NCBI GenBank assembly: GCA_028751055.1
Contig: JAQZDD010000047.1
Span: 1-7,167 of the forward strand
DNA length: 7,167 bases
Source: Euryarchaeota archaeon Ods04
GTDB lineage: Archaea; Halobacteriota; Halobacteria; Halobacteriales; Halorutilaceae
Reading direction: 5' to 3'
Positions within the stretch are counted from its first letter, which is position 1. Each line of letters begins with the position of its first letter. A model generated the notes under the pieces. The model saw only the letters and a program-made list of their open reading frames with translations. It did not search any database and was not told the DNA's origin. The translations under genes were made by a program, and so were the position numbers. Below are positions 1-6,610 of the stretch, piece after piece.

Positions 1-537
1 GAAAGTATGTACGTCGTTCTCGGAGTCGCCGACAGCGACGAACTCCGAAAGGTCGAGACCGAGCCTTTCGGCTACATCGACGAGACCCTGACCCTTGTCC
101 ACGTCGGGCGACTTGACGTGGTAGGCATACCCCGTGTCGAGCACCTCCAAGCCGTGTTTCTCGGCTACCTTGTCTATCCGCGCACGGTCACGGTCGAGCG
201 GCAGAGCGATCTCCGTCTCGCGCCACCGGTTGACGATGTCGGTCGGACCCCATCCGAGGTCGCCGTCGGGCGCGTACTCCTCGACGAACGCGCTCAGACC
301 CTCGGCGTCACCGAGCATCCGCATCTCTCCTTCTGCGTACGTTATGCCGCCCGTCTCGGCGACGGCGTTCTCCGGTACGCCGACGTAGCTACAGAGCGAG
401 ACTGCGTTCGGCAGAACCTTGCCTGTGCAGGCGACTACCGTGTCGGCGGCGCGCAACGGTTCGAAGACGCGCGGGTCGAGCGCGCCGCTCCCGTCGCCGC
501 GTGTCAGCGTACCGTCTATGTCGACAGCAAGATTCAC
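1..537 (-). CDS. pgp: Archaeal-type phosphoglycolate phosphatase-like HAD hydrolase, C-terminus cut by window edge
   Basis: HAD-superfamily phosphatase of the archaeal TA0175/phosphoglycolate phosphatase type, expected to dephosphorylate 2-phosphoglycolate or a similar small phosphoester in the cytosol. The sequence shows motif I DIDGT with nucleophile D6 and acid/base D8, a Thr of motif II in VACTGK (T38), the conserved Lys in VDKGQG (K148), and the Mg-binding motif GDSEND at 170-175. The region in between is a Cof-type cap. The first 179 residues are present; family members are about 225 residues, so some 45 residues lie beyond the left edge. The GTG start at 537 is chosen because motif I follows immediately, no other in-frame start lies nearby, and a GAGGA Shine-Dalgarno-like element precedes it. 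It begins 13 nt after the radA stop on the same strand, so it is probably co-transcribed with radA. The family assignment is firm; the substrate is inferred. Confidence 0.85.
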   Translation of the reverse strand, partial: MNLAVDIDGTLTRGDGSGALDPRVFEPLRAADTVVACTGKVLPNAVSLCSYVGVPENAVAETGGITYAEGEMRMLGDAEGLSAFVEEYAPDGDLGWGPTDIVNRWRETEIALPLDRDRARIDKVAEKHGLEVLDTGYAYHVKSPDVDKGQGLVDVAERLGLDLSEFVAVGDSENDVHTF

Positions 538-550
538 TTCGTCCTCGTGC

Positions 551-1633
551 TCACTCGGGCTTCAGACCTTCTTCCTTTATCCGCAGAACCGACTCGCCGT
601 CGGGCAGGTTGGGCGCGTCAACCAACTTTATGATACGTTTGTCCTTCTTGCTCTTGCGTATGTAGATACGGAAGGTCGACGTATGTCCAAGGATGTTGCC
701 GCCGACGGGCTTCGTCGGGTCGCCGAACATCGAGTCGGGGTTCGACTGGACTTGGTTCGTCACGACCGCGGCGGCGTTGTGGAGCGACGCAACACGGAGT
801 ATGTCGTGCATGTGCTTGTTGAGCTTCTGCTGTCTGTTTGCTAAGTTGCCACGTCCGACGTACTCCGCGCGGAAGTGCGCCGTAAGCGAGTCGACTGCAA
901 GGAGACCGACGGGAAAGTCGGTGTCTTCGAGGTCGTCGGCTATGTCGCGCGCCTTCTCGGCGAGCAGAATCTGATGGTTCGAGTTGAACGCCTTTGCGAC
1001 GTGTATCCTGTCCAAGAACTCGTCGACAAGGTCGTCGAGAACCTCGTTCGCTTCGTCGGAGAGGTCGCTTATATCGGCATCAAGCTCTAACTCCTCGACA
1101 TCGTCCTTCGTGTAGTCAAGGTCGCGCCTCACTACGTCTTCGAGTATCTCGCCTTCGAGACCTTTGACCATCTGTGCCACCCTCTCGGGACGGAACGTGT
1201 CCTCGGTGTCGATGAAGACCGCGCTCTGTCCGAGACCGCCGTGCTCCTCGGGAAGCTGGACGTTGACCGCCAACTGGTGCGTGAACTGGCTCTTTCCGCT
1301 CCCGAACTCGCCGTAAGTCTCCGTGATAGACTGCGTCTCCATGCCTCCGCCGAGCATTCTGTCGACCTCGGGCACGAGAGTCTTGAGCTTACCTATCTTC
1401 TGCCTCTGCTCTAAGAGCTGTGCCCCTGTCTCGAAGCCGCCGACGTCCGCCTCCTGACGCGCCGCACGTATTATCTTTGCCGCTGTGTTGTCTCCCACAC
1501 CTGCGTTCTCCGAAAGCTCACCCGGACTTGCAACCGCCACCGACTTAATCGTGTTGTAGCCCGCGTCCTGTAGCTTGTCGGCTGTAGCAGAGCCTACCCC
1601 GCGTAGCTGTTCTAAGTCTTCGCTTGAACTCAT
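551..1633 (-). CDS. radA: DNA repair and recombination protein RadA
   Basis: Archaeal RecA/Rad51-family recombinase: it forms ATP-dependent filaments on single-stranded DNA and carries out strand exchange in homologous repair. The 360-residue protein has an N-terminal helix-hairpin-helix domain ([16 protein letters not shown] near 9-25), the polymerisation linker containing GGFETG, Walker A GEFGSGKS at 108-115, Walker B LLAVDS at 244-249, the DNA-binding L1/L2 region including TNQVQSNPD at 292-300, and the conserved ATP-cap segment GDPTKPVGG. It ends in EEGLKPE, as haloarchaeal RadA proteins do. Haloarchaeal RadA is usually about 343 residues; the extra length lies mainly in an acidic stretch at about 161-201, between the TEDTFRPER motif and [11 protein letters not shown]. 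The ATG at 1633 lies about 27 nt downstream of a TTTAAA box, which supports this start and a leaderless message. The gene is divergent from nmd3. Confidence 0.97.
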   Translation of the reverse strand: MSSSEDLEQLRGVGSATADKLQDAGYNTIKSVAVASPGELSENAGVGDNTAAKIIRAARQEADVGGFETGAQLLEQRQKIGKLKTLVPEVDRMLGGGMETQSITETYGEFGSGKSQFTHQLAVNVQLPEEHGGLGQSAVFIDTEDTFRPERVAQMVKGLEGEILEDVVRRDLDYTKDDVEELELDADISDLSDEANEVLDDLVDEFLDRIHVAKAFNSNHQILLAEKARDIADDLEDTDFPVGLLAVDSLTAHFRAEYVGRGNLANRQQKLNKHMHDILRVASLHNAAAVVTNQVQSNPDSMFGDPTKPVGGNILGHTSTFRIYIRKSKKDKRIIKLVDAPNLPDGESVLRIKEEGLKPE

Positions 1634-1649
1634 CGGGCTTCATAGCCCG
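1634..1649. promoter_or_regulatory. Perfect dyad directly before the radA start codon
   Basis: CGGGCT and AGCCCG form a perfect 6-bp inverted repeat around a 4-nt centre, ending at the base next to the radA ATG. If transcription starts at or near the ATG, as the TATA spacing suggests, the dyad lies between TATA box and start site, a typical place for a repressor operator. If the true start is further upstream, it would instead be a hairpin at the mRNA 5' end. The symmetry is seen directly; the function is inferred. Confidence 0.45.
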
Positions 1650-1657
1650 CGAACCTG

Positions 1658-1663
1658 TTTAAA
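1658..1663 (-). promoter_or_regulatory. radA TATA box
   Basis: TTTAAA, inside the 8-bp palindrome GTTTAAAC, is centred about 27 nt before the radA ATG, the spacing expected for an archaeal TATA box feeding a leaderless transcript. Because the element is palindromic, it could also fire towards nmd3 and give that gene a short leader. Confidence 0.65.
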
Positions 1664-1717
1664 CCTTTACAGAGACTTGCGTGCCTAAGCAGGGCGACAT
1701 ATCCGGAACACATGACG

Positions 1718-1723
1718 TTTATG
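1718..1723 (+). promoter_or_regulatory. Possible nmd3 TATA element
   Basis: TTTATG is centred about 27 nt before the ATG at 1748. It is a weak match to an archaeal TATA box, but the spacing fits a leaderless message starting at 1748. This is part of the argument for the shorter NMD3 start. Confidence 0.35.
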
Positions 1724-1747
1724 CCCGTCGAAGACGTATATCAGGTG

Positions 1748-2818
1748 ATGGAATCAGCATCGGCATCCGTCCCCTGCCCCGAGTGCGGCGCGCCCACAGC
1801 CGAGGGCGAACTCTGCGACGAGTGTTACGCCGACGACACCGACCCCCTCTCGGTGCCCGATGAGGTCGTCGTGCGTGTCTGCGCTAAATGCGGCTCGTAC
1901 GTCCGCGACGGCGGCTGGACATCGCACGACGAACCCCTTCCCGACGAGGAACTTGCTGTCGCCGCCGTGAAGGACGCTCTCGGTCTGCACGTCGAGGCGC
2001 GCGAACCGCGTGTCGCCGTGGGTGTCGAGAGCCGTGACACCAACACGCTCGAAGTCGAGGTAGAGGCGGTCGCTTACGTACGCGGATACCGTGTCGAGGA
2101 CGAGCGCGCCGTACGCGTGCGTCTCGACTACGAGACGTGTCCGACATGCGCCAAACGTTCGGGTGGCTACTACGCGGGCGTCGTGCAGATACGTGCCGAG
2201 GGACGTGAACCGACCGACGACGAGATGGACCGCGCGCTGGAGCACGCCTACGGAATCGCGGGGCGCGACTACGGAGACCGCGACACGTTCGTGACCAAGA
2301 CCGAGGAGGTACGCGGAGGACTCGACATCTACATGAGCACCAACGTCTCCGGGATGCAGATAGCACGTAACATGACACAGGAGTACGGCGGAAGCTACGA
2401 CGACTCCGCGACGCTAGTCGGTGAGAAGGACGGCGAGGAGCTATACCGTGTCACTTACGCCGTCACGCTCCCCGAGTTCGTGCCGGGCGACGTCGTCGAT
2501 GTGGACGGAACGCCGCTTCTCGTGACCCACAACGACGACGTTCTAAAGGGTATCGACCTCCGGACGGGCGACCGTAAGTCGTTCTCCGACGCGTCGCCCA
2601 AACGTCTCGGACGTGCCGCCGACGCGGAGCCGACGACCGTCGTGAGCGTATCGGAGGACGACGACGAGATGCAGGTGCTTGACCCCGAGAGCTACGAGAC
2701 GGTGACGATACAGCGACCTCCGTTCGTCGTCGTTTCACAGGGTGAGCAGGCCGAGGTCGTTTCGACGGAGAAGGGCGTCTTCCCCGTCCCACCATCCGAA
2801 TCAAACAAGAACTCTTAA
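1748..2818 (+). CDS. nmd3: NMD3 family protein, archaeal homologue of the 60S export adaptor
   Basis: Homologue of eukaryotic Nmd3, which binds the large ribosomal subunit during its late maturation and export. Archaea have no nucleus, so a role in 50S assembly or quality control is inferred. Counting from the ATG at 1748 (356 residues), CxxC pairs lie at 10/13, 23/26, 45/48 and 131/134, matching the family's two zinc-binding sites. The second site is followed by the signature YYAGVVQIRAEG. Residues about 245-288 (FVPGDVVDVDG onward) look like the eIF5A-like beta-barrel. The C-terminus is short and acidic, without the eukaryotic export-signal extension. An in-frame ATG at 1712 would add 12 residues; 1748 is preferred because the family normally begins about ten residues before the first zinc Cys and a TATA-like element is correctly spaced. 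The stop lies 25 nt before secF. Confidence 0.9.
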   Translation: MESASASVPCPECGAPTAEGELCDECYADDTDPLSVPDEVVVRVCAKCGSYVRDGGWTSHDEPLPDEELAVAAVKDALGLHVEAREPRVAVGVESRDTNTLEVEVEAVAYVRGYRVEDERAVRVRLDYETCPTCAKRSGGYYAGVVQIRAEGREPTDDEMDRALEHAYGIAGRDYGDRDTFVTKTEEVRGGLDIYMSTNVSGMQIARNMTQEYGGSYDDSATLVGEKDGEELYRVTYAVTLPEFVPGDVVDVDGTPLLVTHNDDVLKGIDLRTGDRKSFSDASPKRLGRAADAEPTTVVSVSEDDDEMQVLDPESYETVTIQRPPFVVVSQGEQAEVVSTEKGVFPVPPSESNKNS

Positions 2819-2824
2819 TTGAAT
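2815..2824 (+). promoter_or_regulatory. Possible secF promoter TATA element
   Basis: TTAATTGAAT overlaps the nmd3 stop codon and is centred about 25 nt before the secF ATG, while the DNA on both sides is GC-rich. The spacing fits an archaeal TATA box for a leaderless secFD transcript, although read-through from nmd3 is also possible. Confidence 0.45.
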
Positions 2825-2843
2825 CGTCGCGCTTTCCCCTGTA

Positions 2844-3746
2844 ATGGCAGTTTGGGACAAGCTAGCGCATCCCTCCGACTACGTCGACGATGTTGACTAC
2901 TCGGAGCACTCATCGAAGAAGCTCATAGCTGTACCGCTTGGTATACTCGGTCTCGCGCTCCTCGTTCTCCTCGTTCATTTTCTTCTGACAGGACTTCCCG
3001 TCAGCCTCGGCTTCGAGTTCACGGGAGGCGTCTCGCTTCAGATGCAGACCGACACGCCCGTCGACCAGATTGAACAGGACTTCTCGAACATAGAAGGCGT
3101 GCCCGCACCCGACAGCGTTCAGGCTATCTCGGGCGGCGCGATAGTGCGTTACCAGCCTCTTGACGACGACCAGATGGGCGAACTGCAGGACTTCCGAGAC
3201 GACGAGTATCCGGACGCGTCTATAGAGATGGTAAGCCCGGCACACGGTCTGTCGTTGCTCTACCAGAGCATCGGCGCGGTTCTGTTCGCCTTCCTGCTAA
3301 TGACTTTCGTAGTATTCGCTTTCTTCAGGACGTTCGTGCCTTCGATGGCTATCGTGGCGAGCGCGGCGAGCGACATGATAGTGCCTATCGGCGTAATGAC
3401 GCTGTTGGGCATAGACGTGACTCTCGGCACGATACCCGCCATACTCCTCATCATAGGATACAGCATCGACTCCGACATACTTCTGACACGGAACACGCTC
3501 ACGGGCAGACGTAAGAAGTTCTACGAGAACGTACGGAACGCTATGCGCACGGGTGTCACGATGACGACCACGTCGATGGCTGCGATGGCTGTGATGGCTG
3601 TGAGTGCGCACTTCTTCGCAATCTTCATACTCCGCGACATAGGCATCATACTCTTCTTCGGACTCGGCATGGACCTGATAAACACGTACATGATGAACGT
3701 CGCCATCCTCCGGTGGCACGTCTTAGACAGAAGGGGGCTGAGATAA
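2844..3746 (+). CDS. secF: Protein-export membrane protein SecF
   Basis: SecF subunit of the SecDF auxiliary complex, an RND-superfamily membrane machine that helps draw proteins through the SecYE channel on the outer side of the membrane. The 300-residue protein has the six-helix SecF plan: a cytoplasmic N-terminus, TM1 at about 27-50, the conserved GFEFTGG motif at 56-62 (GIDFTGG in most SecF), an acidic extracytoplasmic domain at about 63-138, then TM2-TM6 from about 140 to 290. TM4 carries IGYSIDSDILLTRN (204-217), the counterpart of the bacterial GYSINDTI segment, with D209 and D211 as candidate proton-coupling or contact residues. It precedes secD with 1 nt between stop and start, so the two are translated as a pair. 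Archaea lack SecA, so any energy coupling must be by ion gradient, which is inference here. Ile codons are mostly ATA (15 of 25). Confidence 0.96.
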   Translation: MAVWDKLAHPSDYVDDVDYSEHSSKKLIAVPLGILGLALLVLLVHFLLTGLPVSLGFEFTGGVSLQMQTDTPVDQIEQDFSNIEGVPAPDSVQAISGGAIVRYQPLDDDQMGELQDFRDDEYPDASIEMVSPAHGLSLLYQSIGAVLFAFLLMTFVVFAFFRTFVPSMAIVASAASDMIVPIGVMTLLGIDVTLGTIPAILLIIGYSIDSDILLTRNTLTGRRKKFYENVRNAMRTGVTMTTTSMAAMAVMAVSAHFFAIFILRDIGIILFFGLGMDLINTYMMNVAILRWHVLDRRGLR

Positions 3747-3747
3747 G

Positions 3748-5298
3748 ATGGTGAACTACGCAAGACTCGCAAAGGACTGGCGTATCTGGCTCCTCGCTGT
3801 AGTGCTGATATTCTCAGTGGTAGGTCTCGTCCCGATTGGCGAGGACCCCGATGCGATAGACGACGACAGGGATAGGGGACTTACCGCGCTAACGTTCGGT
3901 CTCGAACTCGAAGGTGGAACCTTCGTACAGTTATCGCCCGTCGGAACGACAGTAGACGCGACGGGCTTCGACCCCGAGAACGCCGACGAAGTTGAGGCGA
4001 ACGTAGGTGAGTTTGTCGACGTACCCGTACGGGTGCACGTTCCGGAGGACTTGCGCGTCGCACCGGGCGAAGACCCTGACGGCGGTGAAATAGAGTTCCG
4101 CGGCGAGATATCTGAGGAGGACGCACGGTCTGCTGTCGAGGAGGCGGGGTACGGCGTCGAGGACAGCCGTATAGGCGTCGCGCAGGAGACGTTGAACGAC
4201 CTCCGCGACTCGATACAGCTCAGACTCGACGAACAGCTCGGTGAAGGTGCGGGTGCCGAGGTGTCGGTGCGCTCGAACATCTTCACGGGCGACGACTTCA
4301 TCGTAGTCGAGGTTCCGGGTGAGCGTGAGGAGGATGGACGTATAGTCGACATAATACGGACACAGGGTGAGTTCGAGATACGCGCAGTCTCCGACCCCGA
4401 AACCGACGAACAGGTGCATATCACCTCGGGAGAGGGAATCGACCGTGGTAGCGTCACGCCGCCGCTCGAAGACCAAGACCGTGAGGGGGCGTTCCGTGTC
4501 CAGTTCCAGCTTGAGAGCCAAGCCGCTGAGACGTTCAGGGACACGATGATAGAGATAGGTGCGACCGACCCTGCCACGCGCCCCGACCACCCGCCCGTGA
4601 TGTACTTCAACAACGAGGAGGTCTTCCGCGGCGAACTCAACCCGACGCTCGCAAATAGCATAGCTGAAAGCACTTGGGAAGGCGGCGGTCTGAGCGTCAC
4701 CGGTCTCGACCGTGACCAAGCGCAGTTGGTTAGCGTCGCTCTCCGTTCGGGCGCGCTTCCGACGCCCATAGAGATATCGTCGTCTTCGACGATAAGCCCG
4801 CGACAGGGTGAACGTTTCAAGACGTTCTCGCTCTTAATCGCGTTCCTCGCAATACTCGGTGTCGGAGCAGCGATATACTCGCGGTACCGTGACCTGCGTA
4901 TCGCCGTTCCAACGGTGCTCGTCGGTCTCGCCGAGGTCGTCGCCCTCCTTGGCTTCTCGGCGGTCTTCGACTTCACGGTAGACTTGGCATACGTAGCCGG
5001 ACTAATCGCCGTCATAGGTACGGGTGTCGACGACCTTATCATAATTGCAGATGAGGTGCAGGAACGCGGAAGGGTGACGAGCGCGGAGGTCTACAGAAAA
5101 CGGCTCAAACGCGCGTTCATCATAATCGGAATGGCGGCGACCACGACGATAGGTGCGATGATACCGCTCGCGTACCTCGGACTCGGACAGATATCCGGCT
5201 TCGCCGTCGTTACCATCATCGGCGTCCTCATCGGTGTTCTCGTGACACGTCCAGCGTACGGCTCCGTGCTACGTGAGCTTCTCACGGAGAAGGACTGA
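3748..5298 (+). CDS. secD: Protein-export membrane protein SecD
   Basis: SecD partner of SecF in the Sec export auxiliary complex. The 516 residues begin with TM1 (about 13-30), followed by the conserved motif GLELEGGTF (51-59; GLDLxGG in most SecD), then a large, strongly acidic extracytoplasmic region (about 60-355) including the P1-type fold and ending in the family signature LRSGALPTPIEI (332-343). Five more membrane helices follow from about 359 to 500. TM4 contains GTGVDDLIIIADEV (424-437), the counterpart of the bacterial GVDANVLI segment where an Asp is needed for proton use; D428 and D429 are the candidates here. LAYLGLGQISGFAVVTIIG and LVTRPAYG near the end are typical of archaeal SecD. 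The ATG follows the secF stop after 1 nt, and a G-rich stretch upstream (AAGGGGGC) may serve as the ribosome site. It ends 20 nt from the convergent rnhB. Confidence 0.96.
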   Translation: MVNYARLAKDWRIWLLAVVLIFSVVGLVPIGEDPDAIDDDRDRGLTALTFGLELEGGTFVQLSPVGTTVDATGFDPENADEVEANVGEFVDVPVRVHVPEDLRVAPGEDPDGGEIEFRGEISEEDARSAVEEAGYGVEDSRIGVAQETLNDLRDSIQLRLDEQLGEGAGAEVSVRSNIFTGDDFIVVEVPGEREEDGRIVDIIRTQGEFEIRAVSDPETDEQVHITSGEGIDRGSVTPPLEDQDREGAFRVQFQLESQAAETFRDTMIEIGATDPATRPDHPPVMYFNNEEVFRGELNPTLANSIAESTWEGGGLSVTGLDRDQAQLVSVALRSGALPTPIEISSSSTISPRQGERFKTFSLLIAFLAILGVGAAIYSRYRDLRIAVPTVLVGLAEVVALLGFSAVFDFTVDLAYVAGLIAVIGTGVDDLIIIADEVQERGRVTSAEVYRKRLKRAFIIIGMAATTTIGAMIPLAYLGLGQISGFAVVTIIGVLIGVLVTRPAYGSVLRELLTEKD

Positions 5299-5318
5299 CG
5301 AACCGTCGGAAGCCGAAG

Positions 5319-5933
5319 CTAGAAGTCGTTGAATCCGGTCTGTCTCTCCTCGCGTTCGATACGTTCCGCAGTGCTCCAAGATTTGCGGACGCACGCAGGG
5401 AAGTCGGGTGCGCGTTCTTGCAGGTACTCGACGGTTGCGGGGTCGCCCGGATAGCCGCTCCCTGCGTCGTAACGCCCGACGTGTGCGTCGCGTTCTACCT
5501 TCGCTACGACGCTCGCCGCGCCTACGACGTCGTGCGCCTCGTCCGCGCCGTGCTCCGCCGAAACGTCGTAGGAGTCGTCGGCGCGTTCGGACAGGCGGCG
5601 TGCGAAACGTTCTGCCGAGACGTCGCTCGCGTCTGCGATAACACGTCCTTGAGAGGCGAGCGCGTCTAAGGCGCGTCCGTGCGCCTCGACCATCAGGTCG
5701 TTCATCCCGCCGTCGGCGACGTACGTGTCTATCTCTTTCGGCGTTATCTCTACGACTGCGACTGTAACTGAGTCCGAACTCCGGAGGTGCGCCGCGATAC
5801 GTTCACGTTCGTCGGGCGCGAGAAGCTTCGAGTCGCGGACGCCGTCGGGTAGTGCGTCGGGCGCGCACGCAACAGCCGCGACGAACATGCTTCCGACGAC
5901 CGCGCCTTTTCCTGCCTCGTCGACGCCTATCAT
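5319..5933 (-). CDS. rnhB: Ribonuclease HII
   Basis: RNase HII cuts RNA in RNA-DNA hybrids and at single ribonucleotides in DNA, in primer removal and ribonucleotide excision repair. The 204 residues match the family: MIGVDEAGKG at the N-terminus with catalytic D5 and E6, RDSKLL at 33-38, IADASDV at 99-105 with D101, and VGAASVVAKVERD with D149 as the fourth metal ligand, then SGYPGDP and the conserved RKSW near the C-terminus. The open frame continues 80 codons upstream to 6173, but that part is not RNase HII-like and would overlap the PIN toxin gene. The ATG at 5933 puts DEAG at the normal place and lies about 27 nt from a GTTAAC element. The C-terminal residues QTGFNDF (198-204) resemble a PCNA-interacting PIP box. 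It is convergent with secD, with no obvious terminator in the 20-nt gap. Confidence 0.95.
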   Translation of the reverse strand: MIGVDEAGKGAVVGSMFVAAVACAPDALPDGVRDSKLLAPDERERIAAHLRSSDSVTVAVVEITPKEIDTYVADGGMNDLMVEAHGRALDALASQGRVIADASDVSAERFARRLSERADDSYDVSAEHGADEAHDVVGAASVVAKVERDAHVGRYDAGSGYPGDPATVEYLQERAPDFPACVRKSWSTAERIEREERQTGFNDF

Positions 5934-5957
5934 GGCACCGAATGGACCGTCCTCACA

Positions 5958-5963
5958 GTTAAC
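5958..5963 (-). promoter_or_regulatory. Possible rnhB TATA element
   Basis: GTTAAC is centred about 27 nt before the ATG at 5933. It is a modest match to an archaeal TATA box, but the spacing is right and supports the short RNase HII start. Confidence 0.45.
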
Positions 5964-5988
5964 GCTTCCTCTACTTGTTCTCCGGAGA

Positions 5989-6006
5989 GAAAGGTTTGAA
6001 AGGTTT
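5989..6006. repeat. Perfect 9-bp tandem repeat GAAAGGTTT x2
   Basis: Two adjacent identical copies of GAAAGGTTT occupy 5989-5997 and 5998-6006, in the non-coding gap 5934-6111 between rnhB and the toxin gene. They start about 26 bp upstream of the rnhB TATA-like element. They may be paired activator sites, or pyrimidine-rich DNA left at the end of the toxin operon. Apart from this and the rnhB promoter I see nothing definite in the gap. Confidence 0.5.
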
Positions 6007-6016
6007 AGCTGACGTG

Positions 6017-6026
6017 AGAAGAAAAG
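6017..6026 (-). terminator. Possible terminator of the toxin-antitoxin operon
   Basis: On the minus strand this reads CTTTTCTTCT, a T-rich stretch about 85 nt past the toxin stop codon in otherwise GC-rich DNA. Archaeal termination often uses T-rich tracts without a hairpin. The tract is short, so this is tentative. Confidence 0.22.
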
Positions 6027-6111
6027 TCGGTTGTCGGCGCGTAGCAGAACGGAGTGGACGAGGTGACGCGGGAGCATGTATTGAGCACCAGTAGTGGAGT
6101 GATAGCTCTGC

Positions 6112-6597
6112 TCAGAAAAGCCGCTTAGCCCTTCTGTAGATAGGTGCCCCAAGCCAGTTACGCTCCTCAGCAACTGTGTCGAGCCTGTCTTCTGCTTCCT
6201 CCGGTTCGAGAACCTCTCTCTTGACGAGTGCCTTGAGAACTATGGGCGATATAGCTACTTTGGCGTCTACCAACTCTTGGAGTTCGGGCAGCGCGCGTAG
6301 GTCGTCGGTAATCAAGAACTCCAACTCGGTTTTGCGTGCCAGTACCGCACAGCTTGCTTCTCCCTCATCGATACGCGAGGATCCGAAGTCCGTGTCCTCA
6401 GTCTCGTGAACAGTAATCTCGTTGCGGTGTTCTAGGACGTTTTTAGCAGCTTCGCCGTGTATGTCGTCGTGTTCGGATGTCTCTTGGAGTTCCTCGATTA
6501 CTGTCTGGGTCGTGTGTACGTCGAACTCCTCAACGACAGTCTCGACAGTCCTCGCTGTTGCGAGCGTGACCAACGCGCTGGTATCGGCTACTATCAT
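6112..6597 (-). CDS. PIN-domain toxin, VapC-like (DUF3368/COG2405-like)
   Basis: Probable toxin of a type II toxin-antitoxin pair. PIN domains are metal-dependent ribonucleases; VapC toxins of this fold cut tRNA or rRNA. The 161 residues show the acidic cluster: D5 in IVADTSAL, E35/E36 in VIEELQ, E78/E80 in IDEGEASCA, and D98/D99 in LITDDLRA. The order DEGEA, then LITDD, then a C-terminal helical part (SPIVLKALVKREVLEPEEAEDRLD) resembles the DUF3368/COG2405 group, whose usual partners are UPF0175-type antitoxins. That pairing is what is seen upstream: the antitoxin gene ends 13 nt before this ATG on the same strand. No strong Shine-Dalgarno site precedes the ATG. GC content is lower than in the flanking genes, suggesting horizontal gain. 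The RNA target cannot be told from the sequence; the fold is fairly sure. Confidence 0.82.
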   Translation of the reverse strand: MIVADTSALVTLATARTVETVVEEFDVHTTQTVIEELQETSEHDDIHGEAAKNVLEHRNEITVHETEDTDFGSSRIDEGEASCAVLARKTELEFLITDDLRALPELQELVDAKVAISPIVLKALVKREVLEPEEAEDRLDTVAEERNWLGAPIYRRAKRLF

Positions 6598-6610
6598 CTA
6601 AAATACCGGT

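Noticed and set aside
7..633. 208-codon plus-strand open frame
   Set aside because: It is antisense to the phosphatase and the end of radA, which carry clear catalytic motifs. Long antisense frames are common in GC-rich DNA.
1712..1747. Longer NMD3 start at the ATG at 1712
   Set aside because: It puts 12 more residues before the zinc motif than is usual, and neither a Shine-Dalgarno site nor a well-spaced TATA box precedes it. It is not fully excluded.
3756..5042. 428-codon minus-strand open frame antisense to secD
   Set aside because: Its translation is Ser/Arg/Pro-rich and low-complexity, as expected from the complement of acidic coding DNA, while secD is unmistakable on the other strand.
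5299..5318. Bidirectional terminator between secD and rnhB
   Set aside because: The 20-nt gap has no T-rich tract on either strand and no good inverted repeat.
5934..6173. 80-codon upstream extension of the RNase HII frame
   Set aside because: It shows no RNase HII similarity, runs through the AT-rich promoter area and the tandem repeat, and would overlap the PIN toxin gene by about 60 nt. The family starts at MIGVDEAGKG.
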